From Prosopocoilus inquinatus (lineage: Eukaryota > Arthropoda > Insecta > Coleoptera > Lucanidae): a stretch of DNA of 64,000 nt. The translations under genes and the position numbers were made by a program. The stretch lies in contig JAYKNF010000044.1 in assembly GCA_036172665.1 (NCBI GenBank), forward strand, positions 62,001 through 126,000, read 5' to 3'. Shown one piece after another: positions 1-12,000 of the stretch. Position 1 is the stretch's first letter. Every line of letters begins with the position of its first letter. The notes under the pieces are model-generated. The model was not told the DNA's origin and did not search any database. It saw nothing but the letters and a program-made list of their open reading frames with translations.

Positions 1-150
1 TTGACGTTTGGATGGACTCCAGTAACCCTGACGTGAGATACGTAGTTCTCGGACGCAGCAGAAGCTGGAAATAGTTTTAAACGAAGCAACAGGCATTAGC
101 GTTGTTCCTGTGATGTATCTAATCGATCCTTACTCATCTATCATGTTATT

Positions 151-299
151 TGACGTTTCGATGGACTCCAGTAACTCTGTTGTGAGATACGACGTTTCCG
201 GACGCAGCAGAAGCTGGAAATAGTTTTAAACGAAACAACACGTATTAGCGTTGTTCCTGTGATGTATCTAATCGATCCTTACTCATCTATCATGTTATT
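151..299 (+). repeat. Reference satellite monomer (149 bp)
   Basis: This unit is given as a ruler for the array. Counting the T of TGACGTTT as base 1, variant positions cluster at about bases 8-12 (TCGATGG, TGGATGG, TCGGACGG or TGGGTGG). They also cluster at 21-31, where CCAGTA is followed by ACTCTGAT, ACCCTGAC, ACTTAGAT, ACTAGGAT, AGTCTGAT, ACTCTAAT, ACTCTAAA or ACTCTGTT, and at 40-49. Bases about 62-75 and 93-118 are far more constant. The consensus holds about nine CpG dinucleotides, more than base composition predicts. The short inverted repeats AGATAC and GTATCT lie about 80 bases apart in most monomers. Confidence 0.9.
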
Positions 300-680
300 T
301 GACGTTTGGATGGACTCCAGTAACTAGGATGAGAGATACAAAGATTTCGGACGCAGCAGAAGCTGGAAATAGTTTTGAACGAAACAACACCTATTAGCGT
401 TGTTCCTGTGATGTATCTAAACGATCCTTACTTATCTAACATGTTATTTGACGTTTGGATGGACACCAGTGAGTCTGATGTGAGATACAAAGTTTTGGGA
501 CGCAGCAGGAGCTGGAAATAGTTTTAAACGAAACAACACGTATTAGCGTTGTTCCTGTGCTGTATCTAATCGATCCTTACTTATCTATCATGTTATTTGA
601 CGTTTGGATGGACTCCAGTAACCCTGACGTGAAATACGAAGTTCTCGGACGCAGCAGATGCTGGAAATAGTTTTAAACGA

Positions 681-702
681 AACAACACGCATTAGCGTTG
701 TT
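681..702 (+). other. Conserved imperfect hairpin in the monomer (example copy)
   Basis: In monomers with CGCATT at this place, AACAA at 681-685 can pair with TTGTT at 698-702, and CGC at 688-690 with GCG at 695-697. This leaves a two-base CA bulge and an ATTA loop. Monomers with CGTATT or CATATT keep the outer AACAA/TTGTT pairs but weaken the inner ones. The motif recurs once per 149 bp throughout. It could be a protein-binding dyad or a cruciform or RNA hairpin; no function is shown. The retroelement at 19805 inserted within the equivalent dyad of another monomer. Confidence 0.4.
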
Positions 703-2737
703 CCTGTGATGTATCTAATCGATCCTTACTCATCTATCATGTTATTTGGCGTTACGATGGACTCCAGTAACTTAGATGTGAGATACGAAGTTCTCGGACG
801 CAGCTGAAGCTAGAAATAGTTTTAAACGAAACAACACGTATTAGCGTTGTTCCTGTGATGTATCTAATCGATCCTTACTCATCTATCATGTTATTTGACG
901 TTTGGATGAACTCCAGTAACTCTGATGTGAGATACAAAATTTTTGGACGCAGCAGAAGCTGGAAATAGTTTTGAACGAAACAACACGCATTAGCGTTGTT
1001 CCTGTGATGTATCTAATCAATCCTTACTTATCTATCATGTTATTTGACGTTTGGATGGACTCCAGTAACCCTGACGTGAGATACGAAGTTCTCGGACGCA
1101 GCAGAAGCTGGAAATAGTTTTAAACGAAACAACACGTATTAGCGTTGTTTCTGTGATGTATCTAATCGATCCTTACTCATCTATCATGTTATTTGACGTT
1201 TGGATGGACTCCAGTAACTCTGATGTGAGATACAAAGTTTTTGGACGCAGCAGAAGCTGGAAATAGTTTAGAACGAAACAACACGTATTAGCGTTGTTCC
1301 TGTGATGTATCTAATCGATCCTTACTTAGCTACTATGTTATTTGACGTTTCGATGGACTCCAATAACTCTAATGTGAGATACGAAATTTTCGGACGCAGC
1401 AGCAGCTGGAAATAGTTTTAAACGAGACAATACATATTAGCGTTGTTCCTGTGCTGTATCTAATCGATCCTTACTCATCTATCATGTTATTTGACGTTTC
1501 GATGGACTCCAGTAACTCTGATGTGAGATACAAAGTTTTTGGACGCAGCAGAAGCTGGAAATAGTTTTAAACTAAACAACACGCATTAGCGTTGTTCCTG
1601 TGATGTATCTAATCGATCCTTACTCATCTATCATGTTATTTGGCGTTTCGATGGACTCCAGTAACTTAGATGTGAGATACGAAGTTCTCGGACGCAGCTG
1701 AAGCTAGAAATAGTTTTAAACGAAACAACACGCATTAGCGTTGTTCCTGTGTAGTATCTAATCGATCCTTACTCATCTATCATGTTATTTGACGTTTCGA
1801 TGGACTCCAGTATCTCTGATGTGAGATACAAAGTTTTTGGACGCAGCAGAAGCTGGAAATAGTTTTAAACGAAAGAACACGTATTAGCGTTGTTCCTGTG
1901 ATGTATCTAATCGATCCTTACTCATCTATCATGTTATTTGACGTTTCGATGGACTCCAGTAACTCTAATGTGAGAAACGAAATTTTCGGACGCAGCAGAA
2001 GCTGGAAATAGTTTTAAACGAAACAACACGCATTAGCGTTGTTCCTGTGATGTATCTAATCGATCCTTACTTATCTATCATGTTATTTGACGTTTGGATG
2101 GACTCCAGTAACCCTGACGTGAGATACGAAGTTCTAGGACGCAGCAGAAGCTGGAAATAGTTTTAAACGAAACAACACGCATTAGCGTTGTTCCTGTGAT
2201 GTATCTAATCGATCCTTACTCATCTATCATGTTATTTGGCATTTCGATGGACTCCAGTAACTTAGATGTGAGATACGAAGTTCTCGGACGCAGCTGAAGC
2301 TAGAAATAGTTTTAAACGAAACAACACGCATTAGCGTTGTTCCTGTGATGTATCTAACCGATCCGTACTCATCTATCATGTTATTTGACGTTCGGACGGA
2401 CTCCAGTAACTCTGATGAGAGATACAAAGTTCTCGGACGCAGTAGAAACTGGAAATAATTTTGAACGAAGCAACACGTATTAGCGTTGTTCCTGTGATGT
2501 ATCTAATCGATCCTTACTTATCTACTATGTTATTTGACGTTTCGATGGACTCCAGTAACTCTAAAGTGAGATACGAAATTCTCGGACGCAGCAGCAGCTG
2601 GAAATAGTTTCAAACGAAACAACACATATTAGCGTTGTTCCTGTGATGTATCTAACCGATCCTTACTCATCTATCATGTTATTTGACGTTCGGACGGACT
2701 CCAGTAACTCTGATGAGAGATACAAAGTTCTCGGACG

Positions 2738-2806
2738 CAGTAGAAACTGGAAATAGTTTTGAACGAAGCAACACGTATTAGCGTTGTTCCTGTGATGTAT
2801 CTAATC
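2738..2806 (+). repeat. Truncated 69-bp satellite monomer (80-bp deletion)
   Basis: At about 2808 the sequence runs from CTAATCGA directly into CCAGAAGCTGG. Compared with a full monomer of the type that ends GACGCACCAGAAG, exactly 80 bases are missing. The 149-bp phase shifts accordingly: TGACG starts satisfy 2 modulo 149 before this point and 71 modulo 149 after it. The bounds given mark an approximate 69-bp unit; the breakpoint itself is near 2807-2809. An open frame crossing the joint is a by-product of the deletion, not a gene. Confidence 0.9.
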
Positions 2807-3234
2807 GACCAGAAGCTGGAAATAGTTTTAAACGAAACAACACGCATTAGCGTTGTTCCTGTGATGTATCTAATCGATCCTTACTCATCTATCATGTTAT
2901 TTGGCTTTACGATGGACTCCAGTAACTTAGATGTGAGATACGAAGTTCTCGGACGCAGCTGAAGCTAGAAATAGTTTTAAACGAAACAACACGCATTAGC
3001 GTTGTTCCTGTGATGTATCTAATCGATCCTTACTCATATATCATGTTATTTGGCGTTTCGACGGACTCCAGTAGCTCTGATGTGAGATACGACGTTTTCG
3101 GACGCAGCAGAAGCTGGAAATAATTTTAAACGAAACAATACGCATTAGCGTTGTTCCTGTGATGTATCTAATCGATCCTTACTCATCTATCATGTTATTT
3201 GGCGTTTCGATGGACTCCAGTAACTTTGATGTGA

Positions 3235-5669
3235 GATACGAAGTTCTCGGACGCAGCTGAAGCTAGAAATAGTTTTAAACGAAACAACACGTAGTAGCGT
3301 TGTTCCTGTGATGTATCTAATCGATCCTTACTCATCTATCATGTTATTTGACGTTTGGATGGACTCCAGTAACTCTGATGAGAGATACAAAGATTTCGGA
3401 CGCAGCAGAAGCTGGAAATAGTTTTGAAAGAAACAACACCTATTAGCGTTGTTCCTGTGATGTATCTAAACGATCCTTACTTATCTAACATGTTATTTAA
3501 CGTTTGGATGGACTCCAGTAACTCTGATGAGAAATACAAAGATTTCGGACGCAGCAGAAGCTGGAAATAGTTTTGAATGAAACACCACCTATTAGCGTTG
3601 TTCCTGTGATGTATCTAAACGATCCTTACTTATCTAACATGTTATTTGACGTTTGGATGGACTCCAGTAAGTCTGATGTGAGATACAAAGTTTTGGGACG
3701 CAGCAGGAGCTGGAAATAGTTTTAAACGAAACAACACGTATTAGCGTTGTTCCTGTGCTGTATCTAATCGATCCTTACTTATCTATCATGTTATTTGACG
3801 TTTGGATGGACTCCAGTAACCCTGACGTGAGATACGAAGTTCTCGGACGCACCAGAAGCTGGAAATAGTTTTAAACGAAACAACACGCATTAGCGTTGTT
3901 CCTGTGATGTATCTAATCGATCCTTACTCATCTATCATGTTATTTGGCTTTACGATGGACTCCAGTAACTTAGATGTGAGATACGAAGTTCTCGGACGCA
4001 GCTGAAGCTAGAAATAGTTTTAAACGAAACAACACGCATTAGCGTTGTTCCTGTGATGTATCTAATCGATCCTTACTTATCTATCATGTTATTTGACGTT
4101 TGGATGGACTCCAGTAACCCTGACGTGAGATACGTAGTTCTCGGACGCAGCAGAAGCTGGAAATAGTTTTAAACGAAGCAACAGGCATTAGCGTTGTTCC
4201 TGTGATGTATCTAATCGATCCTTACTCATCTATCATGTTATTTGACGTTTCGATGGACTCCAGTAACTCTGTTGTGAGATACGACGTTTCCGGACGCAGC
4301 AGAAGCTGGAAATAGTTTTAAACGAAACAACACGTATTAGCGTTGTTCCTGTGATGTATCTAATCGATCCTTACTCATCTATCATGTTATTTGACGTTTG
4401 GATGGACTCCAGTAACTAGGATGAGAGATACAAAGATTTCGGACGCAGCAGAAGCTGGAAATAGTTTTGAACGAAACAACACCTATTAGCGTTGTTCCTG
4501 TGATGCATCTAAACGATCCTTACTTATCTAACATGTTATTTAACGTTTGGATGTACTCCAGTAAGTCTGATGTGAGATACGACGTTTTCGGACGCAGCAG
4601 AAGCTGGAAATAGTTTTAAACGAAACAACACGTATTATCGTTGTTCCTGTGCCGTATCTAATAGATCCTTACTTATCTATCATGTTATTTGACGTTTGGA
4701 TGGACTCCAGTAACTCTGATGTGAGATACGACGTTTTCGGACGCAGCAGAAGCTGGAAATAGTTTTAAACGAAACAACACGTATTATCGTTGTTCCTGTG
4801 ATGTATCTAATCGATCCTTACTCATGTATCATGTTATTTGACGTTTGGATGGACTCCAGTAACCCTGACGTGAGATACGAAGTTCTCGGACGCAGCAGAA
4901 GCTGGAAATAGTTTTAAACGAAGCAACAGGCATTAGCGTTGTTCCTGTGATGTATCTAATCGATCCTTACTCATCTATAATGTTATTTGACGTTTCGATG
5001 GACTCCAGTAACTCTGTTGTGAGATACGACGTTTCCGGACGCAGCAGAAGCTGGAAATAGTTTTAAACGAAACAACACGTATTAGCGTTGTTCCTGTGAT
5101 GTATCTAATCGATCCTTACTCATCTATCATGTTATTTGACGTTTGGATGGACTCCAGTAACTAGGATGAGAGATACAAAGATTTCGGACGCAGCAGAAGC
5201 TGGAAATAGTTTTGAACGATACACCACCTATTAGCGTTGTTCCTGTGATGTATCTAAACGATCCTTACTTATCTAACATGTTATTTGACGTTTGGATGGA
5301 CACCAGTGAGTCTGATGTGAGATACAAAGTTTTGGGACGCAGCAGGAGCTGGAAATAGTTTTAAACGAAACAACACGTATTAGCGTTGTTCCTGTGCTGT
5401 ATCTATTCGATCCTTACTTATCTATCATGTTATTTGACGTTTGGATGAACTCCAGTAACCCTGACGTGAAATACGAAGTTCTCGGACGCAGCAGAAGCTG
5501 GAAATAGTTTTAAACGAAACAACACGCATTAGCGTTGTTCCTGTGATGTATCTAATCGATCCTTACACATCTATCATGTTATTTGGCGTTACGATGGACT
5601 CCAGTAACTTAGATGTGAGATACGAAGTTCTCGGACGCAGCTGAAGCTAGAAATAGTTTTAAACGAAAC
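3235..5669 (+). repeat. HOR block, first copy of a 23-monomer-offset pair
   Basis: This block of about 16 monomers recurs 3,427 bp (23 x 149) downstream, at about 6662-9096, with the same order of monomer types. Matched landmarks include GTAGTAGCG at 3291 and 6718, CAACAGG at 4179 and 7606, and the ACTAGGATGAG monomer in both. Few differences are visible, for example TACGTAGTT at about 4132 against TACGAAGTT at 7559. The pair diverges where 5672 reads GTAGTAGCG and 9099 reads GTATTAGCG. This is typical of unequal exchange in satellites. Confidence 0.85.
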
Positions 5670-7476
5670 AACACGTAGTAGCGTTGTTCCTGTGATGTAT
5701 CTAATCGATCCTTACTCATCTATCATGTTATTTGACGTTTGGATGGACTCCAGTAACTCTGATGAGAGATACAAAGATTTCGGACGCAGCAGAAGCTGGA
5801 AATAGTTTTGAAAGAAACAACACCTATTAGCGTTGTTCCTGTGATGTATCTAAACGATCCTTACTTATCTAACATGTTATTTAACGTTTGGATGGACTCC
5901 AGTAACTCTGATGAGAAATACAAAGATTTCGGACGCAGCAGAAGCTGGAAATAGTTTTGAATGAAACACCACCTATTAGCGTTGTTCCTGTGATGTATCT
6001 AAACGATCCTTACTTATCTAACATGTTATTTGACGTTTGGATGGACTCCAGTAAGTCTGATGTGAGATACAAAGTTTTGGGACGCAGCAGGAGCTGGAAA
6101 TAGTTTTAAACGAAACAACACGTATTAGCGTTGTTCCTGTGCTGTATCTAATCGATCCTTACTTATCTATCATGTTATTTGACGTTTGGATGGACTCCAG
6201 TAACCCTGACGTGAGATACGAAGTTCTCGGACGCACCAGAAGCTGGAAATAGTTTTAAACGAAACAACACGCATTAGCGTTGTTCCTGTGATGTATCTAA
6301 TCGATCCTTACTCATCTATCATGTTATTTGGCTTTACGATGGACTCCAGTAACTTAGATGTGAGATACGAAGTTCTCGGACGCAGCTGAAGCTAGAAATA
6401 GTTTTAAACGAAACAACACGCATTAGCGTTGTTCCTGTGCTGTATCTATTCGATCCTTACTTATCTATCATGTTATTTGACGTTTGGATGAACTCCAGTA
6501 ACCCTGACGTGAAATACGAAGTTCTCGGACGCAGCAGAAGCTGGAAATAGTTTTAAACGAAACAACACGCATTAGCGTTGTTCCTGTGATGTATCTAATC
6601 GATCCTTACACATCTATCATGTTATTTGGCGTTACGATGGACTCCAGTAACTTAGATGTGAGATACGAAGTTCTCGGACGCAGCTGAAGCTAGAAATAGT
6701 TTTAAACGAAACAACACGTAGTAGCGTTGTTCCTGTGATGTATCTAATCGATCCTTACTCATCTATCATGTTATTTGACGTTTGGATGGACTCCAGTAAC
6801 TCTGATGAGAGATACAAAGATTTCGGACGCAGCAGAAGCTGGAAATAGTTTTGAAAGAAACAACACCTATTAGCGTTGTTCCTGTGATGTATCTAAACGA
6901 TCCTTACTTATCTAACATGTTATTTAACGTTTGGATGGACTCCAGTAACTCTGATGAGAAATACAAAGATTTCGGACGCAGCAGAAGCTGGAAATAGTTT
7001 TGAATGAAACACCACCTATTAGCGTTGTTCCTGTGATGTATCTAAACGATCCTTACTTATCTAACATGTTATTTGACGTTTGGATGGACTCCAGTAAGTC
7101 TGATGTGAGATACAAAGTTTTGGGACGCAGCAGGAGCTGGAAATAGTTTTAAACGAAACAACACGTATTAGCGTTGTTCCTGTGCTGTATCTAATCGATC
7201 CTTACTTATCTATCATGTTATTTGACGTTTGGATGGACTCCAGTAACCCTGACGTGAGATACGAAGTTCTCGGACGCACCAGAAGCTGGAAATAGTTTTA
7301 AACGAAACAACACGCATTAGCGTTGTTCCTGTGATGTATCTAATCGATCCTTACTCATCTATCATGTTATTTGGCTTTACGATGGACTCCAGTAACTTAG
7401 ATGTGAGATACGAAGTTCTCGGACGCAGCTGAAGCTAGAAATAGTTTTAAACGAAACAACACGCATTAGCGTTGTT
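5391..7476 (+). repeat. Tandem 7-mer HOR (1,043-bp unit, two copies)
   Basis: CCTGTGCTGTATCTATTCG begins at 5391 and again at 6434, exactly 1,043 bp (7 x 149) apart, and the seven monomers between repeat in order. The order by key marker is GATGAACTCC with CCCTGAC; GGCGTTACG with CTTAGAT; GTAGTAGCG with GATGAGAG; AACGTTTGG with GATGAGAAATAC; CACCACC with AAGTCTGAT; a CCCTGAC monomer ending GCACCAG; and GGCTTTACG. The two copies look identical. Five of the seven also occur in order at about 3291-4020, showing the source block. Confidence 0.88.
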
Positions 7477-9096
7477 CCTGTGATGTATCTAATCGATCCT
7501 TACTTATCTATCATGTTATTTGACGTTTGGATGGACTCCAGTAACCCTGACGTGAGATACGAAGTTCTCGGACGCAGCAGAAGCTGGAAATAGTTTTAAA
7601 CGAAGCAACAGGCATTAGCGTTGTTCCTGTGATGTATCTAATCGATCCTTACTCATCTATCATGTTATTTGACGTTTCGATGGACTCCAGTAACTCTGTT
7701 GTGAGATACGACGTTTCCGGACGCAGCAGAAGCTGGAAATAGTTTTAAACGAAACAACACGTATTAGCGTTGTTCCTGTGATGTATCTAATCGATCCTTA
7801 CTCATCTATCATGTTATTTGACGTTTGGATGGACTCCAGTAACTAGGATGAGAGATACAAAGATTTCGGACGCAGCAGAAGCTGGAAATAGTTTTGAACG
7901 AAACAACACCTATTAGCGTTGTTCCTGTGATGCATCTAAACGATCCATACTTATCTAACATGTTATTTAACGTTTGGATGTACTCCAGTAAGTCTGATGT
8001 GAGATACGACGTTTTCGGACGCAGCAGAAGCTGGAAATAGTTTTAAACGAAACAACACGTATTATCGTTGTTCCTGTGCGGTATCTAATCGATCCTTACT
8101 TATCTATCATGTTATTTGACGTTTGGATGGACTCCAGTAACTCTGATGTGAGATACGACGTTTTCGGACGCAGCAGAAGCTGGAAATAGTTTTAAACGAA
8201 ACAACACGTATTATCGTTGTTCCTGTGATGTATCTAATCGATCCTTACTCATGTATCATGTTATTTGACGTTTGGATGGACTCCAGTAACCCTGACGTGA
8301 GATACGAAGTTCTCGGACGCAGCAGAAGCTGGAAATAGTTTTAAACGAAGCAACAGGCATTAGCGTTGTTCCTGTGATGTATCTAATCGATCCTTACTCA
8401 TCTATAATGTTATTTGACGTTTCGATGGACTCCAGTAACTCTGTTGTGAGATACGACGTTTCCGGACGCAGCAGAAGCTGGAAATAGTTTTAAACGAAAC
8501 AACACGTATTAGCGTTGTTCCTGTGATGTATCTAATCGATCCTTACTCATCTATCATGTTATTTGACGTTTGGATGGACTCCAGTAACTAGGATGAGAGA
8601 TACAAAGATTTCGGACGCAGCAGAAGCTGGAAATAGTTTTGAACGATACACCACCTATTAGCGTTGTTCCTGTGATGTATCTAAACGATCCTTACTTATC
8701 TAACATGTTATTTGACGTTTGGATGGACACCAGTGAGTCTGATGTGAGATACAAAGTTTTGGGACGCAGCAGGAGCTGGAAATAGTTTTAAACGAAACAA
8801 CACGTATTAGCGTTGTTCCTGTGCTGTATCTATTCGATCCTTACTTATCTATCATGTTATTTGACGTTTGGATGAACTCCAGTAACCCTGACGTGAAATA
8901 CGAAGTTCTCGGACGCAGCAGAAGCTGGAAATAGTTTTAAACGAAACAACACGCATTAGCGTTGTTCCTGTGATGTATCTAATCGATCCTTACACATCTA
9001 TCATGTTATTTGGCGTTACGATGGACTCCAGTAACTTAGATGTGAGATACGAAGTTCTCGGACGCAGCTGAAGCTAGAAATAGTTTTAAACGAAAC
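6662..9096 (+). repeat. HOR block, second copy of the 23-monomer-offset pair
   Basis: This block matches 3235-5669 at an offset of 3,427 bp. Its first part overlaps the second copy of the 1,043-bp 7-mer, so the 7-mer and 23-mer duplications are nested. Confidence 0.83.
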
Positions 9097-12000
9097 AACA
9101 CGTATTAGCGTTGTTCCTGTGATGTATCTAATCGATCCTTACTCATCTATCATGTTATTTGACGTTTGGATGGACTCCAGTAACTCTGATGTGAGATACA
9201 AAGTTTTTGGACGCAGCAGAAGCTGGAAATAGTTTTGAACGAAACAACACGCATTAGCGTTGTTCCTGTGATGTATCTAATCGATCCTTACTCATCTATC
9301 ATGTTATTTGACGTTTGGATGGACTCCAGTAACTCTGATGTGAGATACAAAGATTTCGGTCGCAGCAGAAGCTGGAAATAGTTTTGAACGAAACAACACG
9401 TATTAGCGTTGTTCCTGTGCTGTATCTAATCGATCCTTACTCATCTATCATGTTATTTGACGTTTCGATGGACTCCAGTAACTCTGATGTGAGATACAAA
9501 GTTTTTGGACGCAGCAGAAGCTGGAAATAGTTTTAAACTAAACAACACGCATTAGCGTTGTTCCTGTGATGTATCTAATCGATCCTTACTCATCTATCAT
9601 GTTATTTGGCGTTTCGATGGACTCCAGTAACTTAGATGTGAGATACGAAGTTCTCGGACGCAGCTGAAGCTAGAAATAGTTTTAAACGAAACAACACTTA
9701 TTAGCGTTGTTCCTGTGATGTATCTAATCGATCCTTACTCATCTATCATGTTATTTGACGTTTGGATGGACTCCAGTAACTCTGATGTGAGATACAAAGT
9801 TTTTGGACGCAGCAGAAGCTGGAAATAGTTTTGAACGAAACAACACGCATTAGCGTTGTTCCTGTGATGTATCTAATCAATCCTTACTTATCTATCATGT
9901 TATTTGACGTTTGGATGGACTCCAGTAACCCTGATGTGAGATACAAAGATTTCGGTCGCAGCAGAAGCTGGAAATAGTTTTGAACGAAACAACACGTATT
10001 AGCGTTGTTCCTGCGATGTATCTAATCGATCCTTACTCATCTATCATGTTATTTGGCGTTTCGATGGACTCCAGTAACTTAGATGTGAGATACGAAGTTC
10101 TCGGACGCAGCTGAAGCTAGAAATAGTTTTAAACGAAACAACACGCATTAGCGTTGTTCCTGTGTAGTATCTAATCGATCCTTACTCATCTATCATGTTA
10201 TTTGACGTTTCGATGGACTCCAGTATCTCTGATGTGAGATACAAAGTTTTTGGACGCAGCAGAAGCTGGAAATAGTTTTAAACGAAACAACACGTATTAG
10301 CGTTGTTCCTGTGATGTATCTAATCGATCCTTACTCATCTATCATGTTATTTGACGTTTCGATGGACTCCAGTAACTCTAATGTGAGAAACGAAATTCTC
10401 GGACGCAGCAGAAGCTGGAAATAGTTTTAAACGAGACAACACGTATTAGCGTTGTTCCTGTGATGTATCTAATCGATCCTTACTTATCTATCATGTTATT
10501 TGACGTTTGGATGGACTCCAGTAAGTCTGATGTGAGATACAAAGTTTTGGGACGCAGCAGGAGCTGGAAATAGTTTTAAACGAAACAACACGTATTAGCG
10601 TTGTTCCTGTGCTGTATCTAATCGATCCTTACTTATCTATCATGTTATTTGACGTTTGGATGGACTCCAGTAACCCTGACGTGAGATACGAAGTTCTCGG
10701 ACGCACCAGAAGCTGGAAATAGTTTTAAACGAAACAACACGCACTAGCGTTGTTCCTGTGATGTATCTAATCGATCCTTACTTATCTATCATGTTATTTG
10801 ACGTTTGGATGGACTCCAGTAACCCTGACGTGAGATACGAAGTTCTCGGACGCAGCAGAAGCTGGAAATAGTTTTAAACGAAGCAACAGGCATTAGCGTT
10901 GTTCCTGTGATGTATCTAATCGATCCTTACTCATCTATAATGTTATTTGACGTTTCGATGGACTCCAGTAACTCTGTTGTGAGATACGACGTTTCCGGAC
11001 GCAGCAGAAGCTGGAAATAGTTTTAAACGAAACAACACGTATTAGCGTTGTTCCTGTGATGTATCTAATCGATCCTTACTCATCTATCATGTTATTTGAC
11101 GCTTGGATGGACTCCAGTAACTAGGATGAGAGATACAAAGATTTCGGACGCAGCAGAAGCTGGAAATAGTTTTGAACGAAACAACACCTATTAGCGTTGT
11201 TCCTGTGATGTATCTAAACGGTCCTTACTCATCTAACATGTTATTTAACGTTTGGATGTACTCCAGTAAGTCTGATGTGAGATACAAAGTTTTTGGACGC
11301 AGCAGGAGCTGGAAATAGTTTTAAACGAAACAACACGTATTAGCGTTGTTCCTGTGCCGTATCTAATCGATCCTTACTTATCTATCATGTTATTTGACGT
11401 TTGGATGGACTCCAGTAACTCTGATGTGAGATACGACGTTTTCGGACGCAGCAGAAGCTGGAAATAGTTTTAAACGAAACAACACGTATTATCGTTGTTC
11501 CTGTGATGTATCTAATCGATCCTTACTCATGTATCATGTTATTTGACGTTTGGGTGGACTCCAGTAACTCTGATGAGAGATACAAAGATTTCGGACGCAG
11601 CAGAAGATGGAAATAGTTTTGAACGATACACCACCTATTAGCGTTGTTCCTGTGATGTATCTAAACGATCCTTACTTATCTAACATGTTATTTGACGTTT
11701 GGATGGACACCAGTGAGTCTGATGTGAGATACAAAGTTTTGGGACGCAGCAGGAGCTGGAAATAGTTTTAAACGAAACAACACGTATTAGCGTTGTTCCT
11801 GTGCTGTATCTAATCGATCCTTACTCATCTATCATGTTATTTGACGTTTGGATGGACTCCAGTAACCCTGACGTGAGATACGAAGTTCTCGGACGCAGCA
11901 GAAGCTGGAAATAGTTTTAAACGAAACAACACGTATTAGCGTTGTTTCTGTGATGTATCTAATCGATCCTTACTCATCTATCATGTTATTTGACGTTTGG

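Noticed and set aside
151..299. CENP-B box
   Set aside because: The closest stretch, TTCGTTTAAAACTA on the minus strand, lacks the required CGGG part.
2227..2427. Open frame of 66 codons on the minus strand
   Set aside because: It lies wholly in satellite monomers. The same sequence with slight changes is broken by stops in other copies, and 149 is not a multiple of three, so no protein repeat is kept.
2401..2470. Hammerhead ribozyme within the satellite monomer
   Set aside because: Some monomers have CTGATGAGAGA followed by TCTC, but the base run after that stem is GGAC, not GAAA, and no stem III or I partners fit.
2759..2962. Open frame of 67 codons on the plus strand
   Set aside because: It exists because the 80-bp deletion near 2808 shifts the frame between two monomers. 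Its internal repetition is the satellite itself.
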